Of a DNA stretch of 64,000 bases, positions 1 to 8,810 are shown one piece after another; position 1 is the first letter of the stretch, and the number at the start of each line of letters is the position of its first letter. Source of the stretch: an uncultured Clostridium sp. Its GTDB lineage: Bacteria > Bacillota > Clostridia > Clostridiales > Clostridiaceae. The DNA lies in NCBI RefSeq assembly GCF_947072515.1, contig NZ_CAMTIG010000016.1, positions 1 through 64,000 of the forward strand, given 5' to 3'. Both the position numbers and the translations under genes were made by a program. The notes under the pieces were generated by a model. It was not told the DNA's origin, searched no databases, and was given only the letters and a program-made list of their open reading frames with translations.

Positions 1-30
1 AATATTTATACTTAGATTAGTATAAATATT
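1..30. terminator. Inverted repeat at window edge, possible terminator
   Basis: Two perfect 11-nt arms, AATATTTATAC and GTATAAATATT, flank an 8-nt loop and are followed on the + strand by AGTTTTT. It could end a rightward gene lying left of the window, but no such gene can be seen, and the stem has only two G/C pairs. Confidence 0.35.
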
Positions 31-40
31 AGTTTTTACA

Positions 41-95
41 CAGTCTGCCGGGCAAACGGACTAGCTATTAGCTGTTCCGTGCCACGGGGTTTGGA
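41..95. other. GC-rich block with stacked hairpins, candidate structured RNA
   Basis: In a very AT-rich setting this block is strikingly GC-rich. On the + strand AGTCTG (42-47) can pair with CGGACT (57-62), AGCTATTAGCT forms a small hairpin, CCGTGCCACGG another, and CAAAC (53-57) is complementary to GTTTG (89-93), so a pseudoknot is possible. I compared it by eye with purine, preQ1, TPP, FMN, cobalamin, c-di-GMP, fluoride, ZTP and T-box consensus sequences and found no match. Strand and function are unknown; it may be the edge of an element cut by the window. Confidence 0.3.
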
Positions 96-155
96 TTTTA
101 GTTTTAATTTTTATTTTTTATTTTTGTACCGATTGATTTCCCTTTAAAACTCCAG

Positions 156-1853
156 CTATTTATTGAGGCTTGCATATATTCCACCTTTAATTAATAACTC
201 CCTATGATTTCCTCTTTCTTCAATACCATTTTCCGTTAAAACAATTATTTCATCAGCATTTTTTATAGTTGTTAATCTATGAGCTACTACTATATTAGTT
301 CTATCCTTACTTAGTTCTTCTAAAGAATCCTGTATTTGTTTTTCTGTTATATTATCTAAAGCCGATGTTGCTTCATCTAGTATAATTATTGGAGGATTTT
401 TAAGGAATATTCTTGCTATTGATATTCTTTGTTTTTGACCTCCTGATAATTTAACTCCTCTTTCCCCTATAAATGTTTCATATCCTTCTGATAATTCTTC
501 TATAAATTCATGTATTCTAGCTTTCTTACAAGCTTCTATTACTTCTTCATCTGTAGCATCTGCTTTTCCTACTAATATATTTTCTTTTATAGTTCCTGTA
601 AATAAAAATACATCTTGAGCTACTATTCCTATATTTCTTCTTAAAGAATTTAATGAAACCTTATTTATATCTACACCATCAATTTCTATACTTCCATTAT
701 CATAATCAAAAAATCTAGGTATTAAATTACAAAGAGTAGTTTTTCCACCACCTGATGGTCCTACTAAAGCTACGGTTTTTCCTTTTTCAATAGTTAAACT
801 TAAATCTTTAAAGACTTTCTTTTTATCTTCATAAGTAAAAGAAACATTTTTTATATTTATATGACCTTGGACATTTTTAAGATGTATAGGATTTTCCGCC
901 TCTATCTCCCTTTCTACATCCATTATTTCTAAAAATCTTATAAAACCTGTTCTTCCAAGTTCAAATTGCTCAGTAAAGTTTACAAGCTTTTTAATAGGCT
1001 GAATAAACATTTTTACATATAAAAGATATGCTGCAAAATCTCCTAAGGTTATTCTTCCTATATACGTGAAGTATCCTCCCACTATTAAAACTACAAGTTC
1101 TAAAATATCTATGCCAAAAAGTATTCCTGTGAAAAATTCTGACATAGCTCTAAGAGCTTCATTTCTAGATTTTTTAAATACTCTATTATCCTTTTTAAAT
1201 TTCTCTTTTTCAATCTTATGATTACAAAAAGCCTTTGTTACTCTAACTCCAGATATACTATTTTCTAAGCTTGCATTAACATCTCCTACAGCCACCCTTG
1301 ACTCTAAAAATTTCGCACTCATCTTTTTTCTTTTAAAAATTGCAAAAATAATTACAAGCGGTAATATTGCAAATATTATTAAAGTTAGCTCTACATTAAT
1401 TCCTATTAATATAAAAAATGAACCTATTAAAAGAATAACTGAAATAAATAAATCTTCTGGTCCATGATGTGCAAGCTCTGAAACTTCCATAAGATCATTT
1501 ATAATTCTAGACATTATAACTCCAATCTTATTATCATTAAAATATGAGTTAGGCAACTTTTGAAGATGATCAAAAACTTCCTCTCTCATATCTCCCTGCA
1601 TATTAACCCCTAAAATATGACCATAATATTGCATAAAATAATTAAGCCCTGCTTTTAATATAAAAATACTTAATAATGTTATTCCAAAAACCAAAAGCAT
1701 TCTTCCATCTTTATTCTGCACTACATCATCTATAATATTTCTGCTTATCATTGGATAAATTAAATCACATAATGCAACTACAAATGCTGCTAATAAATCA
1801 AGTATAAACAATTTCTTATAGGGTTTATAATATTTAACAAACCTTCTTAACAT
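156..1853 (-). CDS. ABC transporter, fused permease and ATPase (exporter type)
   Basis: A half-transporter of 565 residues: an N-terminal six-helix membrane domain (about residues 1-300) followed by a nucleotide-binding domain with Walker A GPSGGGKTT, signature LSGGQKQR and Walker B IIILDEATSALD. The family works as dimers that export lipids, drugs or peptides; the substrate cannot be read from the sequence. The ATG at 1853 (MLRRFVKYY) is chosen because GGGGGAAAGGA lies just upstream; the reading frame extends to 1901 but without a better site. It is divergent from the MFS gene at 2029, the two sharing a 175-bp control region. It stands alone, so a homodimer is likely. Confidence 0.9.
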   Translation of the reverse strand: MLRRFVKYYKPYKKLFILDLLAAFVVALCDLIYPMISRNIIDDVVQNKDGRMLLVFGITLLSIFILKAGLNYFMQYYGHILGVNMQGDMREEVFDHLQKLPNSYFNDNKIGVIMSRIINDLMEVSELAHHGPEDLFISVILLIGSFFILIGINVELTLIIFAILPLVIIFAIFKRKKMSAKFLESRVAVGDVNASLENSISGVRVTKAFCNHKIEKEKFKKDNRVFKKSRNEALRAMSEFFTGILFGIDILELVVLIVGGYFTYIGRITLGDFAAYLLYVKMFIQPIKKLVNFTEQFELGRTGFIRFLEIMDVEREIEAENPIHLKNVQGHINIKNVSFTYEDKKKVFKDLSLTIEKGKTVALVGPSGGGKTTLCNLIPRFFDYDNGSIEIDGVDINKVSLNSLRRNIGIVAQDVFLFTGTIKENILVGKADATDEEVIEACKKARIHEFIEELSEGYETFIGERGVKLSGGQKQRISIARIFLKNPPIIILDEATSALDNITEKQIQDSLEELSKDRTNIVVAHRLTTIKNADEIIVLTENGIEERGNHRELLIKGGIYASLNK

Positions 1854-2028
1854 AAGTCCTTTCCCCCTTTTCACCCACATATTAATTACAAATAATACCA
1901 TTTATTCTTTTTATTTTCAACTTCTTTTTTTAATTTATTCCATCTTTGTTAATACTCTATCTCTTGTATATTCTCCAATTATTGCTATAATGCTAAAGTA
2001 TTAATTAAATTCGAGATGAGGTTTTAAA

Positions 2029-3231
2029 ATGGAAACAAAATTAGACAGCAGACAATTAACCTTTATAGTTATTTTATCTGTTGCACTAGGAATTAGAAGT
2101 TTAGGAATGAGTATCGTTGCTCCCTTTATTGCAAACTATACTATAAGCTTAAAATTTGGAACTATTGCTTTAAGTGGAATCGCTTTAGGAGCTTTTAGTT
2201 TAACTCAAGCTTTTTTCCAAGTTCCTTTTGGAAAATGGTGTGATGAACACGGAAATAAAAGAATGATTTTAATAGGCCTTTTTGTTCTTATATTTGGACT
2301 TTTATTATCAGCTTTATCCTCAAATGCTTATATGTTTATCTTTTCTAGATTCCTTCAAGGAACTGGAGCAATAACAGCAGGTGTTTATTCCTGGATTTCT
2401 AAAACTGTAGGCGATGAAAAACGTGCTGATGCAATGGGGCTTAGCTCTCTTATTACATCATCATTTTCAGCAGTTGCCTTAGGTGGCGGACCACTACTTA
2501 TAATGCTTTGGAATGTTCATGAACTTTATGGAATTGCAACGGTTCTAGTTATTATAGTATTTTTCGCTATATTATTTTTATTAAAAGATGATAGAGATAC
2601 AAAAAAAGTTAAGCTTTCTCATGAGGAAGTACAAGAAATTGCTAAGGAATCTAGAGCTTATTTATTCTCTAAATTAAAAAGCCCTAAATTTTTAGGATTC
2701 TGCTTTATTGGATTTTTAACATTATTTATGTTTATGGGAGATTTTATAATTTTACCAGAATATGCAGACAAGCTTGTAGGTGAGGTAAATCTTTGGATGA
2801 TTTTTACTCCTTCAATGCTAATTGGACTTATTACAATGAAACTTTCAGTAAAACTTATAAAAAAATCTTATACAAAAGAAGTTTCACTTTTTGCTGGAGT
2901 ATTATTTATATTAGGAAACTTAATTATATTGATTTCACATAAAAGTTTACCTCTACTTATACTTGCTAGTATTTTCTCATTTACTGCATACTTTGTACTT
3001 GTAAACCTAGTTCCTACTATAACAAATCAAATTGCAAACCCACAATTTAGAGGTTCATTAAATGGAATCGTAAATGCTTTTACATACATAGGTGGTTTCA
3101 TAGGAAGTGCAATTATAGGAATGCTTTGGGGCATAAATCCTTTTTATGCCACAGTCTTAGTAGTAATTCTTTCAATAGTTATTATAGTTTTATCTATAAT
3201 CGCTGTTCCTAGAGTAAAATTTGGACAGTAA
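2029..3231 (+). CDS. MFS transporter, probable drug-type efflux protein
   Basis: A 400-residue integral membrane protein with about 12 hydrophobic helices. The loop after helix 2 carries GKWCDEHGNKR, close to the MFS signature GxxxDrxGrk, and helix 4 has SRFLQGTGAI, typical of drug/H+ antiporters and sugar exporters. The substrate is unknown. A GATGAGG box precedes the ATG. It is divergent from the ABC exporter and ends at a bidirectional terminator shared with the convergent antitoxin-like gene. No regulator is adjacent. Confidence 0.85.
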   Translation: METKLDSRQLTFIVILSVALGIRSLGMSIVAPFIANYTISLKFGTIALSGIALGAFSLTQAFFQVPFGKWCDEHGNKRMILIGLFVLIFGLLLSALSSNAYMFIFSRFLQGTGAITAGVYSWISKTVGDEKRADAMGLSSLITSSFSAVALGGGPLLIMLWNVHELYGIATVLVIIVFFAILFLLKDDRDTKKVKLSHEEVQEIAKESRAYLFSKLKSPKFLGFCFIGFLTLFMFMGDFIILPEYADKLVGEVNLWMIFTPSMLIGLITMKLSVKLIKKSYTKEVSLFAGVLFILGNLIILISHKSLPLLILASIFSFTAYFVLVNLVPTITNQIANPQFRGSLNGIVNAFTYIGGFIGSAIIGMLWGINPFYATVLVVILSIVIIVLSIIAVPRVKFGQ

Positions 3232-3270
3232 AATAACCTTAATTTAAAATATAAAATTTTATAAAAATAA

Positions 3271-3304
3271 AAAGCTATAAGAATCCACAAATTCTTATAG
3301 CTTT
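3271..3304. terminator. Bidirectional terminator
   Basis: AAAGCTATAAGAAT and ATTCTTATAGCTTT form a 14-bp stem with a 6-nt loop, between the convergent MFS gene (ends 3231) and the leftward gene whose stop is at 3305. An A-tract on the left and T-rich sequence on the right suit termination in both directions. Confidence 0.8.
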
Positions 3305-3769
3305 CTATTTATTAGTTAAAATCTTTTCAAAATCTAACTTTATATCATTTATATCAATACTATCTTCTAAAACATATAGAGGATCTACTGTATGATATAT
3401 TTTATAATGAGAATATATTTGCTCTATACCTTCTCTTCCCCAATGCTCACTTATATCTTTTCCATTTAATATAGTTCTATTGCTCCAATCTTGCAAACAA
3501 TATCCAAGCCAATACATTCTTTCCTTTTCGTATTCTTTATCTTCTTCTTTATACTTAACTCTTCTTATATAATTTTCCTCTAAAAATTCTTCCATATAAT
3601 AATAAGGACTTTGAGAATACCATTGTCCTCTATATTCTTCTATACCTATTTTATAATTACTTTCTAAAGCTTTTATTACAAAATCAATAGGCTCTAAATC
3701 ATAGTCAATAGATATTTTGAAAAATCTTCCTAAATGTCTACAAGCTATTACTGAATCCTTCAATTGCAT
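3305..3769 (-). CDS. Probable antitoxin partner of the DUF3990-like protein
   Basis: A 154-residue soluble, Tyr-rich acidic protein. Its C-terminal half (ERMYWLGY, then IYSHYKIYHTVDPLYVLED) resembles the small proteins usually encoded beside DUF3990 genes, which share a YWxGY stretch and a Y..YHT.DP ending. I infer it is the antitoxin or cognate partner. It is the second gene of the pair and overlaps the first by 32 bp, so its ribosome site AAAGGAGG lies inside the toxin reading frame. That site touches the ATG at 3769; a TTG two codons later (3763) has better spacing and may be the true start. It ends at a bidirectional terminator. Confidence 0.55.
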   Translation of the reverse strand: MQLKDSVIACRHLGRFFKISIDYDLEPIDFVIKALESNYKIGIEEYRGQWYSQSPYYYMEEFLEENYIRRVKYKEEDKEYEKERMYWLGYCLQDWSNRTILNGKDISEHWGREGIEQIYSHYKIYHTVDPLYVLEDSIDINDIKLDFEKILTNK

Positions 3770-4388
3770 CCTCCTTTTCTAACTCATCAAAATATTTTCC
3801 TACACTTCCGTACTTTTTTCTAATGAATTTCATTTTTTCTTTCATTATTGTTTTCTTTAATTTTATTTCACTAGAGTAATATTCTTTATCTAACTCTATA
3901 CTTTCAATAAATTTTATAGCTTCAATAGCTTTTTTACTTCTTAAATTATATTGAATATCCAAATCCATAGAGTTTAAAGATTGAATACAATGTTCTATAG
4001 TTATTGTATTTTCAAAAAACATATTCATAGTATCAAACATTCTATCATCCGCTGTAGGCCCTAGTATTACATCATATTTATTTAAATCTTTATATTTTTC
4101 TTCTAAAAATTTCTTAAGCTCTTTATTATCAATAAGACCTCTATTATGAGCAATGAACAGTATCCAATTTATATCTAAATCAAAAGTTAATGATTCTAAT
4201 CCTTCAGTATTCAATATATATTTATTCACTAAAGCCTTCTTATCTATTTTCCTAGTTGACCAACTTTTTGCCATTTCAATATTAGTAGTCGCATAAAAAC
4301 CTATTCCAAAATCACTAAATTTTCTCCCACCATCATATCTTGGATTATCTATCCTCTTATCACTTCCATGATAAATTATTAATTTCAT
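3738..4388 (-). CDS. DUF3990-like protein, candidate ADP-ribosyltransferase toxin
   Basis: A 216-residue protein. The N-terminus reads IIYHGSDKRI with His7, then GGRKFSDFGIGFYATT with Tyr32, and later YDVILGPTADDRMF (105-118). This is the order seen in DUF3990, a family with a PARP-like ADP-ribosyltransferase fold (H-Y motif) often found as the toxin of two-gene modules. The start at 4388 is chosen because AGGTGA sits about 6 nt upstream; a GTG three codons earlier is also open. The toxin-like gene comes first and overlaps its partner, an order less common than antitoxin-first. The target is unknown and activity is inferred only from motifs. Confidence 0.6.
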   Translation of the reverse strand: MKLIIYHGSDKRIDNPRYDGGRKFSDFGIGFYATTNIEMAKSWSTRKIDKKALVNKYILNTEGLESLTFDLDINWILFIAHNRGLIDNKELKKFLEEKYKDLNKYDVILGPTADDRMFDTMNMFFENTITIEHCIQSLNSMDLDIQYNLRSKKAIEAIKFIESIELDKEYYSSEIKLKKTIMKEKMKFIRKKYGSVGKYFDELEKEDAIEGFSNSL

Positions 4389-4469
4389 ACCTCTCACCTA
4401 CTTACTATCTTTATTTAAAATTATACCATAGTTTATATATTTTTATTCTCTAATCTATAGTCCCTTACT

Positions 4470-5387
4470 TTAATCTCTTATTTTATCTTGATTATTAAAA
4501 TAATTCAAAACTTCATTTCTCTTTTGATTTACTTTTTCTAAATTTTCACTATCCCATTTATAGAATCCTTCTCCACTTTTACTTCCTAGCTTTCCTTCTT
4601 CCACTAAATCTTTTAAAGTTTTTGATTCTTCTTTATAATCACACAAATCTTGGAATAAATAGCTTGATACATTTTTAAATATATCGGTTCCACCTAAGTC
4701 ACAACTTTTTAATGTTCCTGTAACTGGAAGCCTTCTCCCTATACTATATTCCACAGCTTTATCTACATTTTCTATAGTTGCATATCCTTGTTCAACTATA
4801 TACATAGCCTCTCTAAGCATTGCAAGCTGAATTCTATTACCTATAAAGCCTTTGCATTCTTTCTCCATTGGAATAGGTTTCTTATTAAGTCTATTTAAAA
4901 CTTCCATAGTCTTCTCTATAGTTTCCTTTGAAGTTCCTTCTCCTGGAACTACCTCTACCAAAGGAATTAAATGAGCCGGATTCCAAAAATGAGCTATAAT
5001 AAATCTTTCTTTATGTTTCATATTTTTTGCTATATCTGTTGGTAAAAGTCCTGATGTAGTTGACGCTAGTACTACCTCATCTCTCATTCTCTCATCTAAT
5101 TCATTGAATATTTTTCTTTTTATTTCTAAATCTTCAGCTAAAGCTTCTATTACAAAATCACAATTCTCTAAGTCTTCAAAAGACTTTACTAACTTTAAAT
5201 TGTTCATTTTTTCTTTTTCATACATTAATTCTTTTTCTATAAACTCTTTTGCCTTATTTAAACTTCCTTCACTTCTTCCATAAATAGTACATTCAAACCC
5301 CATCTTTAAACAAATAGTTCCTATTGTACTTCCCATAGTTCCAGTTCCTAAAACAGCTATATTCTTAAATTCCATTCTTTTACACAT
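4470..5387 (-). CDS. 3-hydroxyacyl-CoA dehydrogenase family protein
   Basis: About 300 residues with an N-terminal Rossmann domain (VLGTGTMGSTIG, the GxGxxG NAD site), the family motif AHFWNPAHLIPLVEVVPG with its catalytic His, and a C-terminal helical domain with GFIGNR. This is the layout of 3-hydroxybutyryl-CoA dehydrogenase and of the related L-gulonate 3-dehydrogenases. It sits alone, away from a crotonase-thiolase-bcd cluster, so it need not be the main butyrate-pathway Hbd. The ATG at 5387 has AGAAGG directly against it; the ATG at codon 5 (MEFKNIAV) is an alternative start. Confidence 0.8.
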   Translation of the reverse strand: MCKRMEFKNIAVLGTGTMGSTIGTICLKMGFECTIYGRSEGSLNKAKEFIEKELMYEKEKMNNLKLVKSFEDLENCDFVIEALAEDLEIKRKIFNELDERMRDEVVLASTTSGLLPTDIAKNMKHKERFIIAHFWNPAHLIPLVEVVPGEGTSKETIEKTMEVLNRLNKKPIPMEKECKGFIGNRIQLAMLREAMYIVEQGYATIENVDKAVEYSIGRRLPVTGTLKSCDLGGTDIFKNVSSYLFQDLCDYKEESKTLKDLVEEGKLGSKSGEGFYKWDSENLEKVNQKRNEVLNYFNNQDKIRD

Positions 5388-5568
5388 CCTTCTACTATCT
5401 TTTATATAATTTAATAAAAACTCATTTTAGCTTATCTCATATATAATTTCTTATATTCTGTACTTTTATTATAACTCTTCATTAGTATTTTCCTATTATA
5501 TATCTCTTACTTTCAAATACATTTAATTACATTTTTTGGTATAATAAAATTGAGAGGTGTGATAATTT

Positions 5569-6372
5569 ATGAGTAACAAAGTTAAAGAGTATTATAATGA
5601 AAATTATGAAAGAGAGTGGGACAGGCTTGCTAATCCTTATAGCAAAGTTGAATTTCTTAGTACACTCTATTTAATAGATAAATATTTCCCTAAAGAAGGT
5701 CATATTGCCGATATCGGATCTGGTCCTGGAAGATATTCTATCCAGTTATTAAAGAAAGGTTATAAAGTCACTCTATTTGAACTTTCAAATAAAGAATTAG
5801 ATTTAGCTAAAGAGACTATAGAAAAAGAAAATTTAAAAGCAGAATCTTATATTTGTGAAAATGCTTTAAATCTTCATATTCTTCCTAGTAATTCTTTCCA
5901 CGCTGTTCTTTTAATGGGTCCTTTATATCATGTTTTAGATAGTTCTTCTAGAGAAAAAATTCTTAATGAAACTTATAGAATATTAAAACCAAATGGAGTT
6001 GCTATTATTGCTTATATTAATTCCTTTGGTATATTAAAGGCAGGCGTTACAGAGTTTAGTAATGAATTTGAAGATATTAATAATATTTACCCTTATTTAA
6101 AATCACAAGAGTTTAGCCATGAAGAAAGTTTTACTGAACTTTACACTACAACTCCTGAAGATGCTTTAAATGAAGTAAAAAAGACTAACTTCAAAGTTTT
6201 ATCTTATGCTGGTGCTGAAGGCTTCTTATCTGGTTTATCCTTAAAAATTAATGAGCTTTTCAGTTCAAATCCTATAGCATATAATAACTTACTTCAAGTT
6301 TCTGCTGAAACTTGTGAATCTCCTCAATATAGAGATGCTACTGAGCACCTACATATTGTAGTTAAAAAATAA
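5569..6372 (+). CDS. Class I SAM-dependent methyltransferase
   Basis: A 267-residue soluble protein with SAM motif I (IADIGSGPGRYS, about residues 46-57), an acidic residue ending the next strand (VTLFELS), and a post-I region ILPSNSFHAVLLMGPLYHVLD typical of Methyltransf_11/25-type enzymes. The small-molecule or macromolecular substrate cannot be told. A clear GAGAGGTG site precedes the ATG. It is a single-gene unit ending at a strong hairpin shared with the convergent DUF2871 gene. Confidence 0.8.
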   Translation: MSNKVKEYYNENYEREWDRLANPYSKVEFLSTLYLIDKYFPKEGHIADIGSGPGRYSIQLLKKGYKVTLFELSNKELDLAKETIEKENLKAESYICENALNLHILPSNSFHAVLLMGPLYHVLDSSSREKILNETYRILKPNGVAIIAYINSFGILKAGVTEFSNEFEDINNIYPYLKSQEFSHEESFTELYTTTPEDALNEVKKTNFKVLSYAGAEGFLSGLSLKINELFSSNPIAYNNLLQVSAETCESPQYRDATEHLHIVVKK

Positions 6373-6390
6373 TATTACAATATAAAAAAT

Positions 6391-6416
6391 AAACCTGTCC
6401 TCAAAATGGACAGGTT
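6391..6416. terminator. Bidirectional terminator
   Basis: AACCTGTCC and GGACAGGTT form a stem with loop TCAAAAT, followed by TTTCTATTTT on the right and an A-rich run on the left, between the convergent methyltransferase and DUF2871 genes. Confidence 0.85.
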
Positions 6417-6423
6417 TTCTATT

Positions 6424-6867
6424 TTATGCTTTTGCTAATTTCTTTTCTTTTTTTATAGAATTTTCATCTTTAAGTATTCTTTCTTTTAACATTAAGAATA
6501 AGAAGACAAATCCTACTGTTATAACGATATGTCCAAGTCCTACAATTCCATTTAATGCTCCTCCTGGTGTAATTCCTTTAACTTGTGCTACACCAATAAC
6601 TAGAAACATTATCATAGACCATAATGCACCTACATTATATACTATAAAGAATTTATTAAACCATTTACTTTCACTTATTTTAAATACTTTTTCAAATAAA
6701 GTAAGCATTAAAAACATTAAGAATCCTAAAACTAGAATGTGAACATGTGCTACCTTTAATTGAGTTTTTCCTGTAAAATCATTAAGTACTGTAAACTCTC
6801 TGTAGAATACACCTGCACAAAGTCCAAAAACTAAGTAAAGCATTGACGCATTGAAAAGTTTTTTCAT
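6424..6867 (-). CDS. DUF2871 family membrane protein
   Basis: A 147-residue protein with about four hydrophobic helices and a Lys-rich C-terminal tail. It has a VAHVHILVLGF segment with two membrane-embedded histidines and a later GLGHIVI, features of DUF2871, a family of unknown function common in Firmicutes. The paired histidines could bind heme or metal, but that is only inference. It is a single-gene unit, with GGGGGAGATAT upstream of the ATG and the shared terminator downstream. Confidence 0.65.
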   Translation of the reverse strand: MKKLFNASMLYLVFGLCAGVFYREFTVLNDFTGKTQLKVAHVHILVLGFLMFLMLTLFEKVFKISESKWFNKFFIVYNVGALWSMIMFLVIGVAQVKGITPGGALNGIVGLGHIVITVGFVFLFLMLKERILKDENSIKKEKKLAKA

Positions 6868-6981
6868 ATTATATCTCCCCCTAAATCAATATATTAACTT
6901 ATATTATTATATAATAATAATTCTTAGAATTCTACATATTATTAAAATTATTTTGAAATTTTATCCTTTCTTGCATATTAA

Positions 6982-7010
6982 AAGAAGTGCTAATAAAATT
7001 AGCACTTCTT
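6982..7010 (-). terminator. Terminator of the DXS-like gene
   Basis: A perfect 13-bp stem, AAGAAGTGCTAAT with ATTAGCACTTCTT and a 3-nt loop, sits 9 bp after the stop of the DXS-like gene. Confidence 0.8.
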
Positions 7011-7018
7011 CATTTCTA

Positions 7019-8779
7019 TTATTTATTTAAAGCTTTTTTAATATCTTCTACTATTAATTCATCAGTTAAGTGATATCTGTTATAAAGTTCTGCAACTGGA
7101 ACTCCATCTGTAAATTCTTTTTCAGCTCCAAAGTTTAATACTTTCATTTCTTTATCACTGTAGAATCTTGAAACTTTTTCTCCAAATCCACCTTCTAAAA
7201 TTCCATCTTCTAATGTTATAACTACTTTATGATTTTTCATTAAGTCTTCTAACATTTCTTTATCTATTCCACTTATGAATCTTGGATTTATAAGTGTAGC
7301 TTTAATATTTAATTCTTTTTCTAATTTTTCTACTAATTTTTCTCCTAGTCCATAGAATGCTCCAAGTCCTAAAACTGCAACCTCTTCACCACTTTGAACC
7401 ATTTGGAATTTATTTAAGTTACTGAAATCAGCTTTAACTTCTATTCCTTTTGATACTACTGGTCCTACTGGAACTTTTATAGCTACTGGGTGTCCATCTT
7501 GTTCTATTCCCCACTCCATCATAGCTAAGAATTCTTCTTTATTAGTTGGTGCTAAGTAAACTATATTTGGGATATTTGAAATTAAAGGTATATCAAATAT
7601 TCCGTGGTGAGTTACGTCAGCTCCTGTTATTCCACCATTATAAACCATTAATAATGCTGAATTATCATTTATAGCTAAGTCATGTGATAATTGGTCATAT
7701 GTTCTTTGAATAAATGTACTTGCAAATGAAGCAACTGGTTTTCCACCTGCAAATGCCATAGCTGATGCAAATGCTACTGCATGTTCTTCTGCTATACCAA
7801 CATCTACATATTGATCTTTAAGTTGTTCTCTAAAAGGAATTAATCCTAAGAATGAAGGAGTTCCTGCTGTTATTGCAACTATTCTACTATCTTTTTTAGC
7901 TTTCTCTAATAAAAGCTTTCCTGCTAATTGTGCATAACTTTCTGGCATTTGCATTTTTGGTTTTCCTGTTTCTACATCAAAAGGCATAGCATAGTGGAAA
8001 GATTCTTTATTCTTTTCAGCTATTTCATATCCCTTACCTTTTGTTGTACTAACATGAAGTACTACTGGTACTTTAGTATCTTTTATTTCTTTAAATGCTT
8101 CTATTAATTCTTGGATGTTATGTCCATCTTTAACGAAGTGATATTCAAATCCTAATGTAGTAAAGAAGTTATTCTCTGCTTTACCTTCTGTATCTCTAAG
8201 AAGTTTTAAGTTCTTATAAAGTCCTCCGTAGTTTTCTGCTATAGACATATTATTATCATTTACAACAATAATAATATTTTTTTCTGAAGCAGCTGCATTG
8301 TTTAAACCTTCATAAGCTTCTCCACCACTTAAAGAACCATCTCCTATAAGTGCAATTATATTTCCTTCTTCTCCTTTTACATCTCTAGCTTTAGCTAAAC
8401 CACAAGCTAAACTAACTGAAGTTGAAGTATGTCCTATTGTAAAGAAATCATGTTCACTTTCATATTGTGAAGTATATCCTTTAATTTCTTTCATTCTATC
8501 TTTATCTATATAATACTCTTTTCTTCCTGTAAGCATTTTATGTACATACGCTTGGTGAGATATATCATAAACTATTTTATCTATTGGTGAATTAAATACA
8601 TAGTGCATAGCAATAGTCATTTCTACTACTCCTAGGTTTGGACCAAAATGTCCACCCTTTGTACTAATTGTATCTATTAATGTTTCTCTAATTTCTTTTG
8701 CTAAAACATTAAGTTCTTCATTATTAAGACCTTTTACATCCTTAGGTCCATTTATTTTATTTAAAACTTGTAAATTCAT
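7019..8779 (-). CDS. DXS-like thiamine-diphosphate enzyme with altered substrate pocket
   Basis: A 586-residue homologue of 1-deoxy-D-xylulose-5-phosphate synthase. Seen: GGHFGPNLG (His44), DISHQAY (His75), thiamine-Mg motif GDGSLSGG (146-153) with VVNDNN, catalytic Glu331 in GIAEEHAV, QRTYDQ (Tyr361), Asp388 and His391/392. In DXS (known from Deinococcus numbering) Arg423 of DRAG and Arg480 of RYPRG hold the phosphate of glyceraldehyde 3-phosphate. Here the matching places read YNGG (Asn381) and VPVG (Val438), so both arginines are missing. It is also somewhat shorter than the usual ~620 residues. I infer a transketolase-like enzyme that still makes the thiamine-bound enamine but uses another acceptor. 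An annotation as dxs may be wrong. Its promoter carries a MerR-type operator. Confidence 0.85.
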   Translation of the reverse strand: MNLQVLNKINGPKDVKGLNNEELNVLAKEIRETLIDTISTKGGHFGPNLGVVEMTIAMHYVFNSPIDKIVYDISHQAYVHKMLTGRKEYYIDKDRMKEIKGYTSQYESEHDFFTIGHTSTSVSLACGLAKARDVKGEEGNIIALIGDGSLSGGEAYEGLNNAAASEKNIIIVVNDNNMSIAENYGGLYKNLKLLRDTEGKAENNFFTTLGFEYHFVKDGHNIQELIEAFKEIKDTKVPVVLHVSTTKGKGYEIAEKNKESFHYAMPFDVETGKPKMQMPESYAQLAGKLLLEKAKKDSRIVAITAGTPSFLGLIPFREQLKDQYVDVGIAEEHAVAFASAMAFAGGKPVASFASTFIQRTYDQLSHDLAINDNSALLMVYNGGITGADVTHHGIFDIPLISNIPNIVYLAPTNKEEFLAMMEWGIEQDGHPVAIKVPVGPVVSKGIEVKADFSNLNKFQMVQSGEEVAVLGLGAFYGLGEKLVEKLEKELNIKATLINPRFISGIDKEMLEDLMKNHKVVITLEDGILEGGFGEKVSRFYSDKEMKVLNFGAEKEFTDGVPVAELYNRYHLTDELIVEDIKKALNK

Positions 8780-8810
8780 AAATCTTCCTCCTTAGTGTGT
8801 TTCTTAATAT

